From positions 62,001 to 126,000 of the forward strand of contig CAYPJU010000006.1 in NCBI GenBank assembly GCA_964411125.1: 64,000 nt of DNA. Reading direction: 5' to 3'. This document shows positions 7,759-19,673 of this stretch, one piece after another. Below the pieces are notes generated by a model. That model did not search any database, had not been told where the DNA came from, and was given only the letters and a program-made list of their open reading frames with translations. A program made the translations under genes and the position numbers. This DNA is from JBFIHF01 sp964411125. Lineage in GTDB: Bacteria; Myxococcota_A; Bradymonadia; Bradymonadales; Bradymonadaceae. Each line of letters starts with the position of its first letter. Positions within the stretch are counted from its first letter, which is position 1.

Positions 7759-10161
7759 TCAAGCTTCGCCGAGCCTGCGCGACAGGTCGCGAAGCGCCAC
7801 CATCCCCAGCTCGGCCTGCCGATAGCCGATCCCTTGCGAGAGGAGTCGGCGCGCGATCTCCGCCGTTCCCGCGTCGGGATGCGCGTCCACCATCTCTTTG
7901 ACCGCGAGGATCTCCGAGAGGTCGAGCTGTGCCGCTCCCCCCTCCTCTTCCCCCAGCCGACGAATGCGTTCGAGCGACTCCGGATCGGCACCGGCCCATG
8001 CGAACAGCGCTTCCCCCATCAACTCCGAGAGCTCGACCAGCTGGAAGAGTGACTCGCGTCGCACGTCGTACTTTCCTCGAATCTTCCAGATCCGACGACG
8101 AAACGAGCCCCCCGCGCACGGTGGAACCGTGGTCCCTCGCGCCGAGAAGTCGGCCGGGCCGAATCGCTCCGCCGCACCCGCCACCGTGCGGCTCCAGCGC
8201 GCCAAACCGCTCGGCGAATAGACCCGAATCGGGTCGAGGGGAACCGATACGTCGGCCAGGACGCGATCGAGATCTCGCCGAGACAGTTCTGCCACGGTCG
8301 CAAACCTGGGCGTCTCGATCGCGGCCACGATTTCTGCCACCGACAGGGGCCGATCCCACGGGAGCTGCCGACCTCGGAACGCGTCGTGAACGGCGTCGAC
8401 GAGCCACTGTTCCACCGCCTGCTGAACGTCTCGCTCGCCCACGGGACGCGGAGCCTTGAACTCCTCCTGCTCCGCCGCGGCGACGAGTGGGTTGTCCCGG
8501 ATCGCGCGCCACCGCGCCCGCAACACCGGCGAATCGGGTTCTTCGAGCCAGTCCATCGCACGTTGGAACCCGGCCTGCGGATCTCTCGGCTCGTAACCTT
8601 CCACGAGCTGGTGAGCCGCGTACATCGCCCAGTCGAGCTCTTCCTGCCAGAAACCGATCTCTTCGGCGGTCACCGCGTTCCGCTCGGCGATCGTGGACAG
8701 GCGCGTCCCCAGATCCGGGCTGTCCGACTCGAGCACGGAGTGCGGATCGACGAAGGTCCGGCCGAGATCGACCAACCGCCCCACGATCTCGTCAACGACC
8801 TCGCCGAGCGCCGGGACCGGCAGTTCTTCGAGGCCTGCCGCGGTCGCTTCGAAGACCTGCCCCTGCCCCGTTTCGTACACGTGGAACCGTTGCTTCGCCC
8901 ACAGCGTCCCCAGCGAACAGTTCATCGCCGCGAGGATCGCCGCGCCCGACCGGGCATCGGTCGGCTTGATCGCGATCGCGGAGCCGCACACGACGACCGG
9001 ACGTCGCAGCAGCACCGCGTCGAGGTGACGCGCGGTGCTGGAGACGACGATCGTCGGCGTCGCGGCCCAGCGTCGAGGGTGGTGATCGACGTACTCCCAC
9101 CACCGGACCCCCAGCTCGTCGAGCGTCCGCCCGAAGAACTTCCGAGCTTCCAGGTGACTCCGGTGCGCCGAGAGTCGCTCCGTCAACCTCGGATCGGGAT
9201 TTTCGAGGCGGGTGCCGTCGGCGGCGTATGGCCACGCGACCGACCGAGCGCGACGCAAGCGCCACCGCTCGACCTCGTCTCCTCGGACCATGCGTTGCGA
9301 CGGAAGATCTTCTCGGGACGGATCGACCTCCCAGATCTCGTCGCAGCCCGGAGTGCTCGTGCGCCCCGTCGCCCCGACCCGGAAATCGGCGAGCCGATGG
9401 GGAGCGCGCTCCATCCGAAGCAGCACCCGCGCGACGTCCTCGGCCCCCAGAGCGCGCAGCAGAGCGTGGCTCGATAGAGTGGCGAACTCCCCCCGTCGGA
9501 TGGCGAGCACCACGTGGTCCCCGTTCACCTCGACCGATAGGAGTTCACCCCGCGCGAGAATCTGCGAGCCGAGCACCGCCCCGAAGTCGCGCCGCAAAGC
9601 GGCGAGCCGAACCCGCACCACGAGCAGCCCCCCCATCGCGACGAGCGCGGCGATCCGTTCGAGGAAGGGTGCTTCGACCGTGAAGCGCCCCGTCGCACTG
9701 TCGAACCGCTGACGGATGCGCTCCCGCTCGTCGTCGGTGAGGTCGAAGTTGGGGACGTCCGCGAGGACCGCGTCGAACGGCGCGGAACCGAAGGTCGACG
9801 GCGGTCGCCGCGTCGGGGTCGCCCCGAAGAGTTCGCCCTGGACCGCCTCGCCGAAGAACGCAAGCGGATCCCCGTCGTCGACCTGCACGTCCGCGTCGGT
9901 TCCGCACCAACCACGGAGCGCTTCGCGTACTACGTCGGGAGTGGGGGATGCGGCATAGAGCGAGTCGACGGCGGCGGCCCGGGGCCGTTCGAGCTGCTTG
10001 TAGGAAGGTTTGTCGGCCAGCCAGCTTGCCACCTCGAGCAACCGCGCCCCATCGCCGGCGGTCGCGTCGAGAATTCGTGTGCGGCCGGTGACCGGTAGGT
10101 TCCGCGATAGCGCCGTGACGAGCGAATCCAGTGAGCCCTCCAGCCGTCGATGACCCCCCAT
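7759..10161 (-). CDS. Orphan PglX-like (BREX-type) DNA methyltransferase homologue with degenerate catalytic motif
   Basis: About 800 residues. The N-terminal part looks like a class I SAM-dependent fold: motif I DATAGDGARLLE near residue 28, and a motif IV position reading ADVPNFD (about 133) where N6-adenine methyltransferases have NPPY or similar. The rest matches features I know from BREX/Pgl PglX proteins. These are a target-recognition segment around GSAIAIKPTDARSGAAILAA and MNCSLGTLWAKQRFH (about 390-430), an FWQEELDWAMY segment (about 508) corresponding to PglX LQEELDW, and a C-terminal KYDVRRE...FAWAGAD segment. It is shorter than PglX (usually about 1,200 residues), and no pglZ, brxC or other BREX gene is in the window. 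The ATG at 10161 is the best start; the open frame runs much further upstream without a plausible start. Function is inferred, and methylation activity is doubtful. Confidence 0.6.
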   Translation of the reverse strand: MGGHRRLEGSLDSLVTALSRNLPVTGRTRILDATAGDGARLLEVASWLADKPSYKQLERPRAAAVDSLYAASPTPDVVREALRGWCGTDADVQVDDGDPLAFFGEAVQGELFGATPTRRPPSTFGSAPFDAVLADVPNFDLTDDERERIRQRFDSATGRFTVEAPFLERIAALVAMGGLLVVRVRLAALRRDFGAVLGSQILARGELLSVEVNGDHVVLAIRRGEFATLSSHALLRALGAEDVARVLLRMERAPHRLADFRVGATGRTSTPGCDEIWEVDPSREDLPSQRMVRGDEVERWRLRRARSVAWPYAADGTRLENPDPRLTERLSAHRSHLEARKFFGRTLDELGVRWWEYVDHHPRRWAATPTIVVSSTARHLDAVLLRRPVVVCGSAIAIKPTDARSGAAILAAMNCSLGTLWAKQRFHVYETGQGQVFEATAAGLEELPVPALGEVVDEIVGRLVDLGRTFVDPHSVLESDSPDLGTRLSTIAERNAVTAEEIGFWQEELDWAMYAAHQLVEGYEPRDPQAGFQRAMDWLEEPDSPVLRARWRAIRDNPLVAAAEQEEFKAPRPVGERDVQQAVEQWLVDAVHDAFRGRQLPWDRPLSVAEIVAAIETPRFATVAELSRRDLDRVLADVSVPLDPIRVYSPSGLARWSRTVAGAAERFGPADFSARGTTVPPCAGGSFRRRIWKIRGKYDVRRESLFQLVELSELMGEALFAWAGADPESLERIRRLGEEEGGAAQLDLSEILAVKEMVDAHPDAGTAEIARRLLSQGIGYRQAELGMVALRDLSRRLGEA

Positions 10162-10300
10162 TAGTACCCCAGTGGCCCAGGGTGATCCAGCCGACCGCCC
10201 CCTCCCCGCGGACGAGTCTACCCCGACGGCGCACCCGCTACCCGGTGATGCGAGGGCGCTACCGAGCGCGCGAAACCGCGCCCGGAGCCTCTCCACGAAG

Positions 10301-10329
10301 TTGATTTCACGACCGCCGCGACTTACGCT
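10301..10329 (+). promoter_or_regulatory. Candidate promoter for the membrane protein at 10354
   Basis: TTGATT (10301-10306), a 17-base spacer and TACGCT (10324-10329) give a weak sigma-70-like promoter. A transcript would start near 10336, 18 bases before the TTG start codon, which fits that unusual start. It sits in the 192-base gap between two divergent genes. Confidence 0.33.
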
Positions 10330-10353
10330 CCTTGGGACCTGCGCGGCAAAGAT

Positions 10354-12558
10354 TTGGCACACGACGACGACGAACGCACCAACGTACACAAGCCGTCCGA
10401 CGACCTGTACTTCGAGGACGACGAGCCGACGTTCGTCGGTGGGATCGACGCGATCGAGGAGACGACTCGACCTTCGACCAAGACGTTGGGCGCTCGTCGA
10501 AAGACCCAGGACGTGGGGGAGCTTCCCGAAAAGACGTCCGAGCTTCCCGATCTCCGCGCTCGCATCGCCCAGGTCAAGGCGGAGCGAGGCGCCTCCCGGC
10601 GCGACTCGCAACCTCCGGCATCGCCCCCCAGGCCCCCACGGCCGAGCACCGATCGGAGCGCTTCTGCGAAGTCGTCGCACGTCATCCGCGACGAAGATCT
10701 TCGGCGCAGTCAGGCGGGGCCGGTCGGCCGGACCGACGCGGGTTCCAGGCGGAACAGCGCGCCTTCGCTGCCCCCGCGACCATCCCCACCGGTGAGACCC
10801 TCCCGTCCATCCCAGGAGGATATCCCCGATCTCGACACCGCGCCGCTCGCACCGGTCGAAGACCCCGACGCGACGATCGCCCCCTCGGCGGTTTCCGCCG
10901 AACTTCCGCGCGCGCCGCTGGAGCCCCCTTCGAGAGCGCAAGGGCACGCGCCCGACGGTCCCGCCGCGGTGTCGGCCGAGCTGGAACAGGAGGTCGCCGA
11001 GATTCTCGCCGCCGCGCAGCTCGCCGAGGGGATGAACCCCGACGTCACGGGCAACATCCCGGATCTCCACGTACGTCGGAACCGCGATCCCTCCTTCATC
11101 TCCCGAGGCCGGGACGTGGAGAATCCTTTCGCGGCGTCGATGTCTGGTTTTTATGCGCTCCCGGATGTGACTACGGACGAAGAGGTGGAGACCGGGATAC
11201 CCCGGACCCTCACGCTCGCAGCGATCGCCGGAGCGACTCTCTTCGGGGTCGTGACGACATTCAGCGTCGGCCTTCGGGAGTGGTGGAGCCCTCAACAGAT
11301 GATGACGTGGCAGATGGTCGTGACCGCAGCGATCGCGGTCGCGGGCGTCGTCGCGCTGCTCTGGCAGGAGGAGAAGATCCCGGGACTGCGGGCTGCCATC
11401 TCCGCGGCGATCCCGGCGCTGTTGACGTTGATCGTGGGGATGTTCGCCGCGCTGAGCTGGGGGATTCCCGGCGTTCGGGCAGCGTTCGTCGGGGTCGCCG
11501 CGGCCGATCCGCTCCGAATGGAGGCCGTCTTCGAAGACGACTCCGACACGGTCGCGCTCGCCGCGTGTGAAAGGCTCGGCGGGCTCGCCGGCAACCCCGA
11601 GTGGGAACGAGTGATTCTGGCGGGGGCGACTCTGCGACCAGCCGTGGCCCCCGCTTGTCTTTCCGGGCATGGCCCCGGCGAGACCCAAATCCTGGGAGCC
11701 ACGTTGGCGGATCGTTGGACCCGAGAGCTCCAGAATCCCGACGTGGTGACCGCCGAGACGCGCGCGTGCGACCTGTCGAGTGCGATGACGACCCTGCCGG
11801 TTCCCGAGCCGGAAGTGGACGCCCGCCTGCTGAGCTGCGCGATGTCGAGCCCCTCCCCCGACGCGCAACGTTGTTGCGGGCAGACGCTGTCGTCGCGGAT
11901 CGATTCGCCGGCCGAATGGATCCAACGGCTGCGTGCGACGTCGGACGTCCTGGTCGACGAGAAGACGGCGCTCGCGCTGTTCGGCATGTCATTCGGAGTG
12001 GGCGCGACGACCGCGGGGCAGAACGAACTTCTGTCGTCGGCCGGCTTCACCGGTGCCCCGGCCCAGAGCGTCGCGCTCGAGTTCTCCTGTTCGACCGCGC
12101 AGGGGGGATCCCTCGAAGCGACGCGCTATTTCGGAGCGTCGCTGGAGGGGAGCTGCGCGATCGACGCCGGCCGACTTCCTTCGGGCCGCGAAGTCTGGGT
12201 CGACGTCTGTAGCCGTGTCGTGCCTCGTCTGACGAACGTCGGCGTCGATCCCAAGGAGCTCCTCTGCGACGCAACGCGGACGACGCTCATCGAGAAAGCG
12301 ACCCAGACGGCTCGGGATCTCGTTCAGGCAGCGGTGCGAAAGCGCTCGCAACAGAAGCTCGAGTCGGGGATCGTCGCTGGCACCGACTTTCTCGAGAACG
12401 CGAAGCCGAAGTTTCGCAAGCCCGGGATGTCCGATGAGATGAAGGCCGCACTGCGAGGGGACCGGAACGGTCCGGGGATGAAAGTGACCCCGGCGTTTCG
12501 GGAGAAGGATTTCGGCAGTTTCCGCCCTCCAGACGTCTCTCGTTTTCCTGGTCGCTGA
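10354..12558 (+). CDS. Proline-rich membrane protein with cysteine-containing C-terminal domain, unknown function
   Basis: A 734-residue protein that I cannot assign. Residues 1-270 are hydrophilic and disordered-looking, rich in Asp, Pro, Arg and Ser. Three hydrophobic helices follow (about 288-310, 318-336 and 350-372). The C-terminal domain (about 385-680) contains repeated single cysteines in a helical pattern (AACERLGGLAG, VAPACLSGHG, TRACDLSSAM, LLSCAMSSP, DAQRCCGQTL), and a basic tail ends the protein. The topology suggests a cytoplasmic N-terminus and a cysteine-rich domain on the other side, possibly disulfide-bonded. Translation appears to start at TTG 10354 (MAHDDDERT), with no clear Shine-Dalgarno but a plausible promoter at the right distance. 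The next in-frame Met is more than 200 residues in. Confidence 0.6.
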   Translation: MAHDDDERTNVHKPSDDLYFEDDEPTFVGGIDAIEETTRPSTKTLGARRKTQDVGELPEKTSELPDLRARIAQVKAERGASRRDSQPPASPPRPPRPSTDRSASAKSSHVIRDEDLRRSQAGPVGRTDAGSRRNSAPSLPPRPSPPVRPSRPSQEDIPDLDTAPLAPVEDPDATIAPSAVSAELPRAPLEPPSRAQGHAPDGPAAVSAELEQEVAEILAAAQLAEGMNPDVTGNIPDLHVRRNRDPSFISRGRDVENPFAASMSGFYALPDVTTDEEVETGIPRTLTLAAIAGATLFGVVTTFSVGLREWWSPQQMMTWQMVVTAAIAVAGVVALLWQEEKIPGLRAAISAAIPALLTLIVGMFAALSWGIPGVRAAFVGVAAADPLRMEAVFEDDSDTVALAACERLGGLAGNPEWERVILAGATLRPAVAPACLSGHGPGETQILGATLADRWTRELQNPDVVTAETRACDLSSAMTTLPVPEPEVDARLLSCAMSSPSPDAQRCCGQTLSSRIDSPAEWIQRLRATSDVLVDEKTALALFGMSFGVGATTAGQNELLSSAGFTGAPAQSVALEFSCSTAQGGSLEATRYFGASLEGSCAIDAGRLPSGREVWVDVCSRVVPRLTNVGVDPKELLCDATRTTLIEKATQTARDLVQAAVRKRSQQKLESGIVAGTDFLENAKPKFRKPGMSDEMKAALRGDRNGPGMKVTPAFREKDFGSFRPPDVSRFPGR

Positions 12559-12608
12559 CCCGCCACGGACAAACTCCGCACGAAGCCGGCCTCCGGCACG
12601 CTTCGAAG

Positions 12609-12637
12609 TTGTCAACGAGGGGCCTTACCAGTAATAT
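12609..12637 (+). promoter_or_regulatory. Sigma-70-like promoter for the acidic GYF-like protein
   Basis: TTGTCA (12609-12614), a 17-base spacer and TAATAT (12632-12637) precede the ATG at 12674 by a short leader. The -35 matches five of six consensus bases and the -10 matches four. Confidence 0.5.
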
Positions 12638-12673
12638 CGGCCCATCCGCGCGATAGCTCTTCACGACGCTTGC

Positions 12674-14218
12674 ATGTTCCGCATCAAGACCGACATCCGC
12701 CAGTACAAGTGCGAGACGAAAGACAAGGTCGAGAAGCTCATTCGAAACTGGGTCATTCGGCCCACTGACCTGATCTACAACACGTCCGACAAGAACTGGT
12801 CTCCGATTGGAGATCACCCTGCATTCACGGGGATCTTCGACGTGCTCGATCAGCAGGAGAAGAACACCCCGGACACCGTGGTCACCGCCCGCAATCCTTT
12901 CGTAGAGGGGAGCGGCGAAGTCTCGGAGAGCGAAGTCGAGGAAGAACCGGCCCAGGAAGAAGAGGTCACCCAGCTCGTCGACCGTCGCGAGCTCGAAGGT
13001 GGCGACGACGAGGCGCGCAAGACCGACGTGTTCGACGAGGACGAAGTCTCGGCTTCACTCGCTGGCCAATCGCCGCGCCCTCCGGAGGCTCCCGAGGGAG
13101 TCGAACCGGTGACGTCCGACGAGGTCACGATGATGACCGAACGGACGCTCGACATGTTGAAGGTCGACGACGACGACGAAAAAGGCGACGACGAAGAAGA
13201 GGTCTCGGAGGTCACCGACGTCCGCAAGCGCAGGGGAGCCCGCGGCGTCGTAGTCGACGAAACGCTCGAGCTCGGAGCCGAAGAAGAGTCCGACGGCGAG
13301 GATGAGGCGGCCCCAGAAGGAGCCGAAGAAGAAGTCAAAGCTCCAAAATCGGGCCCGAAGCTCGGACGGCACGACCTGCCCGAGGAGCTGTTCGCGACGA
13401 ACGAGATCTCCTCCCCCGAGGTTCGTGAGCAGATGAAGATGCTCGATGAGCTCGCCGATCTGAAGTCCGATCCTTCCGAGGCGTCGGAGGTCTCCGAACC
13501 GACCATCGCACGCGAGTCGGACAAGCCGAACGGCAGTTCGGGCAAGGGCTGGAACGTCTCCCTGGAAGGCGACAGCGCCGTCGACGAGGCGTGGCAAGAA
13601 GTGGCGCAGGACGTAGCGACCGAGGCGTCGGAGTCCGAAGACGATTCGGCGGCACCCGCCGCCGCGCTCCGGGAGACCGACGAGCTCGCGCGGGAAGACG
13701 TCGCCGAACCGGAAGAGACCACGAACGTGATCGAACGTCCCGCCCTCGCGGACAGTGAGGCCGAAGAGGAGAGCGAGCCCGAGGACGACGCCGACGACGA
13801 GTCGGACGCGGAGTCCGATTCGGACCCCGACCTCGACGCGGAGTCCGAAGAGGACCCCGAAGACGACCTCCCCGAGGTGGTCACCGACTTCGAGCCGATC
13901 GACGATGACTTCTCGGAGGACACGAGCGAGCCCGAGGAGATTCCGGCACCGACGGACTTCGTCTCGGACGGCTACAAGATCCCCCTCCCCTTCCCCATCC
14001 GCCCCACCGAGGCCGACATCCGCAAGGGGCTTCGCCTCGGAAAGGCGAGCACGAGTCGTCGCGACGCGACCTTCCCGCTGCCGGAGCCCAAGAAGCTCGA
14101 CGAGGTCCACCACCGGCGCTTCGACCTCACGCCCGTTCCGCCACGCGACCGCACCGCGGTCATCGTCGGCGCGCTCATCGTCATCCTCGTCGTCGCCGCG
14201 ATCGCCGTAGCCTGCTGA
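12674..14218 (+). CDS. Highly acidic tail-anchored protein with N-terminal GYF-like domain
   Basis: 514 residues in three parts. The N-terminal domain (1-60) starts MFRIKTDIRQYKCETKD and has the tryptophan-bearing pattern seen in myxobacterial GYF_2-like domains (DKNWSPIGDHPAFTGIF). A very long central region (70-430) is dominated by Glu, Asp, Ser and Ala with almost no hydrophobic residues, so it should be disordered. A basic/proline segment then leads to a single C-terminal transmembrane helix (VIVGALIVILVVAAIAVAC) ending at the last residue. This is a tail-anchored topology with the GYF-like and acidic parts in the cytoplasm. GYF domains bind proline-rich partners; the partner is unknown. 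Strong acidity explains the long antisense open frames here, which are shadows. Confidence 0.7.
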   Translation: MFRIKTDIRQYKCETKDKVEKLIRNWVIRPTDLIYNTSDKNWSPIGDHPAFTGIFDVLDQQEKNTPDTVVTARNPFVEGSGEVSESEVEEEPAQEEEVTQLVDRRELEGGDDEARKTDVFDEDEVSASLAGQSPRPPEAPEGVEPVTSDEVTMMTERTLDMLKVDDDDEKGDDEEEVSEVTDVRKRRGARGVVVDETLELGAEEESDGEDEAAPEGAEEEVKAPKSGPKLGRHDLPEELFATNEISSPEVREQMKMLDELADLKSDPSEASEVSEPTIARESDKPNGSSGKGWNVSLEGDSAVDEAWQEVAQDVATEASESEDDSAAPAAALRETDELAREDVAEPEETTNVIERPALADSEAEEESEPEDDADDESDAESDSDPDLDAESEEDPEDDLPEVVTDFEPIDDDFSEDTSEPEEIPAPTDFVSDGYKIPLPFPIRPTEADIRKGLRLGKASTSRRDATFPLPEPKKLDEVHHRRFDLTPVPPRDRTAVIVGALIVILVVAAIAVAC

Positions 14219-14262
14219 CTTCCCAACTCGACGTCGCTATACTCTGACGACGCGAGGTGAAC

Positions 14263-14634
14263 ATGGAAGCCGAGTGGCAAGACCACAAAATCACAGTCAA
14301 AGGTAACTGGACCGGGCGCTGGCTCTGGTTGGCGCCGGACTACGAACTGTGGATCGACGACCAGCGGGTGGACAAGACCGGCGGGCCGCGGCTCCACCCC
14401 AAACTCGAAGCCGTCGTCGAAGACGAGGAGGGAGATCTCCATCACATCGAGGCGGACATCCTCTCGGTCATCGGCTGGAGACCGAGCTGCGAGCTCACGG
14501 TCGAAGGCGAAGTGCTGCAGTCGGGACACGTCGCTGTCGAAAACTTTCTGAACCCGTTTCTGATCCTCATCATCATCGTCTCCACGATCGTGATGCTCTA
14601 CGTGGGCCCCGACGTGTTGCGCGGCCTCATGTGA
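14263..14634 (+). CDS. Small single-pass membrane protein, unknown function
   Basis: 123 residues. The N-terminal part is a beta-rich soluble segment (WQDHKITVKGNWTGRWLW, then DYELWIDDQRVD) that reads like a small sandwich domain. A C-terminal transmembrane helix follows (about 94-113, FLILIIIVSTIVMLYVG) with a very short tail. I chose the ATG at 14263 because AGGTG lies just upstream; the in-frame GTG at 14257 overlaps that site. Its last bases overlap the GTG start of the next lipoprotein gene by four bases, so this gene, the lipoprotein and proB form a tight run. Confidence 0.7.
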   Translation: MEAEWQDHKITVKGNWTGRWLWLAPDYELWIDDQRVDKTGGPRLHPKLEAVVEDEEGDLHHIEADILSVIGWRPSCELTVEGEVLQSGHVAVENFLNPFLILIIIVSTIVMLYVGPDVLRGLM

Positions 14635-15569
14635 CCAGCGGAATCCGCACTTACATCCTCATCGCGCTCGCGCTCGCACCCACGGCTGGTTGCGACGAGG
14701 TTCGCGAGTTCACCGACGCGGAAGCAGTCGAGCGGCGCCTCCGGGAAGATCCGACGCGTCCGGGAAAAGTCGGAGCCATCGTCGGCGTCGGGATCACGCA
14801 GTCTGCGTCGCGAGTGACGCAACAGATGGCGGACACCCCGGACCCATCGTGCAATCCGGAAGTCCGCCGCGGTCGAAACTACACCCTCGAGCTGACGATC
14901 GAGCGGCGGCGCGACGCGACGCCCACGGCTCGTTGGTCCGAAGAGCGGACCTTCCGGCGCGACGGTGAAGACCGGACGGAGGTCGTCTCGCGTGCAAAGT
15001 ATCTGACCGAGATCGGAGAGGAAGGATCGTTCGTTTCGACATGGCGGATCCTCGGAGACGACGCCTATCTCGGGACGGAAACTGCCCAGGGAATGAGATG
15101 GTATCGACGGGATGCCGACGAGGCCGAGCGCCGACGGCAACTGGTCGCGGGACTCGGGACGATGCAGACCCTCCTCGACGCCGCCGAGAGCTGGAAGCGG
15201 ACCGAGTCGGGATGGGTCGCGGCGTCCGACGGCGACCCCTTGCACTGCATGCCGGTCAGCGAGCCGAGAGGGTGGATCGACAGGTTCGTCGTCGGCGCCG
15301 ACGTTCGGCGGGCATCCTTCGAGTCGACGGCGTCGGGGCAGCGGTTCGAGGGCGTCTGGGAACTCGCGGACCGGTCGACCATCGAAGTCCGGGCGGAGGC
15401 GGCGCTCGACGCTCAAGACGGGACGGTGGAGCCGCCCCCCACCGAAGAGGTCGTGGAAGTCCTGCGTGATCGGTCGCTCCGACGGGCAGAACGGCTGCTC
15501 GAAAATCTGGCGAAAGAGGGGCTGGTGCAGCTAGCATCCCCCGAACCTCCTGCCGAAGACACGAAGTGA
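14631..15569 (+). CDS. Lipoprotein of unknown function in the proB operon
   Basis: 312 residues starting at GTG 14631, which overlaps the stop of the preceding membrane protein (GTGA). A hydrophobic signal ends in a lipobox, LAPTAGC, with the cysteine near residue 21. Mature protein: a charged start, a segment resembling a beta-rich repeat of polar strands (NYTLELTIERR, RTFRRDGED), and a helical Glu/Arg-rich C-terminus. I see no catalytic motif or known family. Its stop codon shares one base with the proB start. The coupling to a proline-biosynthesis gene looks positional rather than functional. Confidence 0.65.
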   Translation: MTSGIRTYILIALALAPTAGCDEVREFTDAEAVERRLREDPTRPGKVGAIVGVGITQSASRVTQQMADTPDPSCNPEVRRGRNYTLELTIERRRDATPTARWSEERTFRRDGEDRTEVVSRAKYLTEIGEEGSFVSTWRILGDDAYLGTETAQGMRWYRRDADEAERRRQLVAGLGTMQTLLDAAESWKRTESGWVAASDGDPLHCMPVSEPRGWIDRFVVGADVRRASFESTASGQRFEGVWELADRSTIEVRAEAALDAQDGTVEPPPTEEVVEVLRDRSLRRAERLLENLAKEGLVQLASPEPPAEDTK

Positions 15570-16693
15570 TGCGAGACGAACTGGCCAAACTGGACCACTG
15601 GGTGGTCAAGATCGGGAGCGCCGTGTTGCTGCGTGGCGCCCAGCGCGTGGACCGAGGAACTTTCGTCTCGCTCGTGGCCGAGATCGCCGCGCTCGTCGAA
15701 CTCGGGCATCGCGTGACGGTGGTGTCGTCGGGCGCCGTCGCGCTGGGCCGGCAGCGCGTCGCGCCCCACGCCGGGGGGCCGAGCACCGACCTACCGCGCT
15801 TGCAGGCGCTCGCCGCGATCGGCCAGGCGCGGCTGATCCAGATGTACGACCGAGAGTTCTCCGAGTACGGGTTGCAGGCCGCGCAGATCCTCCTCGGGCG
15901 AGCCGATCTCGATGGCCGCACGAGTTTTCTGAACGCACGGCTGACCCTCGACACCCTCCATCGCATGGGAGTGGTCGCCGTCGTCAACGAGAACGATACG
16001 GTGGCGACCGACGAGCTGCGGTTCGGGGACAATGACGAACTCGCCGCGATGACCTGCGGCATCGCAAAAGCCGACCTCCTGGTCATCCTCTCGGATGTCG
16101 AAGGGATCCTGGATCGCGACGACGAAGGCGAGCTGGGCGCCCGCCTCCCTTCGATCGCGGCGAACGACCCGGAGCTCGATCGAATCGCCGGGCCATCGTC
16201 CTCGGGTTTCGGACGCGGTGGCATGGTCTCGAAAGTCCGCGCCGCCCGTTCCGCTGCGCGTTTCGGATGTTCGACGGTCATCGCGCCAGGAAAACGACCC
16301 GGCGTCCTCATGGCACTTCGGAATGGAGAGGACGTCGGAACCGTCGTGAAAGCCGAGGGGCAGAGTTCCGTGGTCGGCCGAAAGGTGTGGCTCGGCGCAG
16401 GCGCGCTCTCCGCGGGCTCGGTGTCGTGCGACGGCGGGGCTGTCCAGGCGCTGTCCAAGCGTGGGGCGAGTCTGCTGCCGTCGGGGATCGTCGCGGTGGA
16501 GGGGGAGTTCGGCGAGGGCTCGGTGATCGACCTCCTCGACGAGTCCGGAGCGCCCTTTGCCCGCGGTATCGCTACATACTCCTCGAACGACATCCGCCGC
16601 ATCGCGGGGAGCAACTCCGAAGAGATCGCGTCGATCCTGGGTTACCGGGTGCTCGACGCCGTCGTCCACCGCGACAATCTGCTCCTCCTCTGA
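15569..16693 (+). CDS. proB: Glutamate 5-kinase ProB
   Basis: Catalyses ATP-dependent phosphorylation of glutamate to gamma-glutamyl phosphate, the first step of proline synthesis, in the cytosol. The 374-residue length suits a two-domain ProB. The amino-acid kinase domain (about 1-255) shows VVKIGSAVLL, the VVSSGAVALGRQR loop, QILLGRADLDGR, the NENDTVATDELRFGDND motif that binds glutamate and Mg, and GFGRGGMVSKVRAA. A C-terminal PUA domain follows (about 280-370, including SLLPSGIVAVEGEFGEGSVIDL). The start is ATG 15569; a GTG three bases earlier is in frame. proA is not in this window. The downstream gene nrdJ is convergent and a terminator hairpin lies between. Confidence 0.95.
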   Translation: MRDELAKLDHWVVKIGSAVLLRGAQRVDRGTFVSLVAEIAALVELGHRVTVVSSGAVALGRQRVAPHAGGPSTDLPRLQALAAIGQARLIQMYDREFSEYGLQAAQILLGRADLDGRTSFLNARLTLDTLHRMGVVAVVNENDTVATDELRFGDNDELAAMTCGIAKADLLVILSDVEGILDRDDEGELGARLPSIAANDPELDRIAGPSSSGFGRGGMVSKVRAARSAARFGCSTVIAPGKRPGVLMALRNGEDVGTVVKAEGQSSVVGRKVWLGAGALSAGSVSCDGGAVQALSKRGASLLPSGIVAVEGEFGEGSVIDLLDESGAPFARGIATYSSNDIRRIAGSNSEEIASILGYRVLDAVVHRDNLLLL

Positions 16694-16697
16694 GCCC

Positions 16698-16728
16698 AAA
16701 AAAAAGAGCCACGCCGATGGCGTGGCTC
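16698..16728 (-). terminator. Intrinsic terminator of nrdJ
   Basis: A perfect 10-bp stem (GAGCCACGCC/GGCGTGGCTC, 16706-16728) with a 3-base loop is followed on the minus strand by eight T (16705-16698). It lies 20 bases after the nrdJ stop. The plus-strand side has A before and no T run after, so it would terminate proB transcripts only weakly. Confidence 0.9.
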
Positions 16729-16748
16729 TCGCGTGGGGTCTGCTTCGT

Positions 16749-19673
<2,925 letters not shown>

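Noticed and set aside
10161..11925. N-terminal extension of the PglX-like frame to 11925
   Set aside because: The extra sequence is Arg/Gly/Pro-rich, antisense to the membrane protein gene, and has no RBS; motif I sits close to the ATG at 10161.
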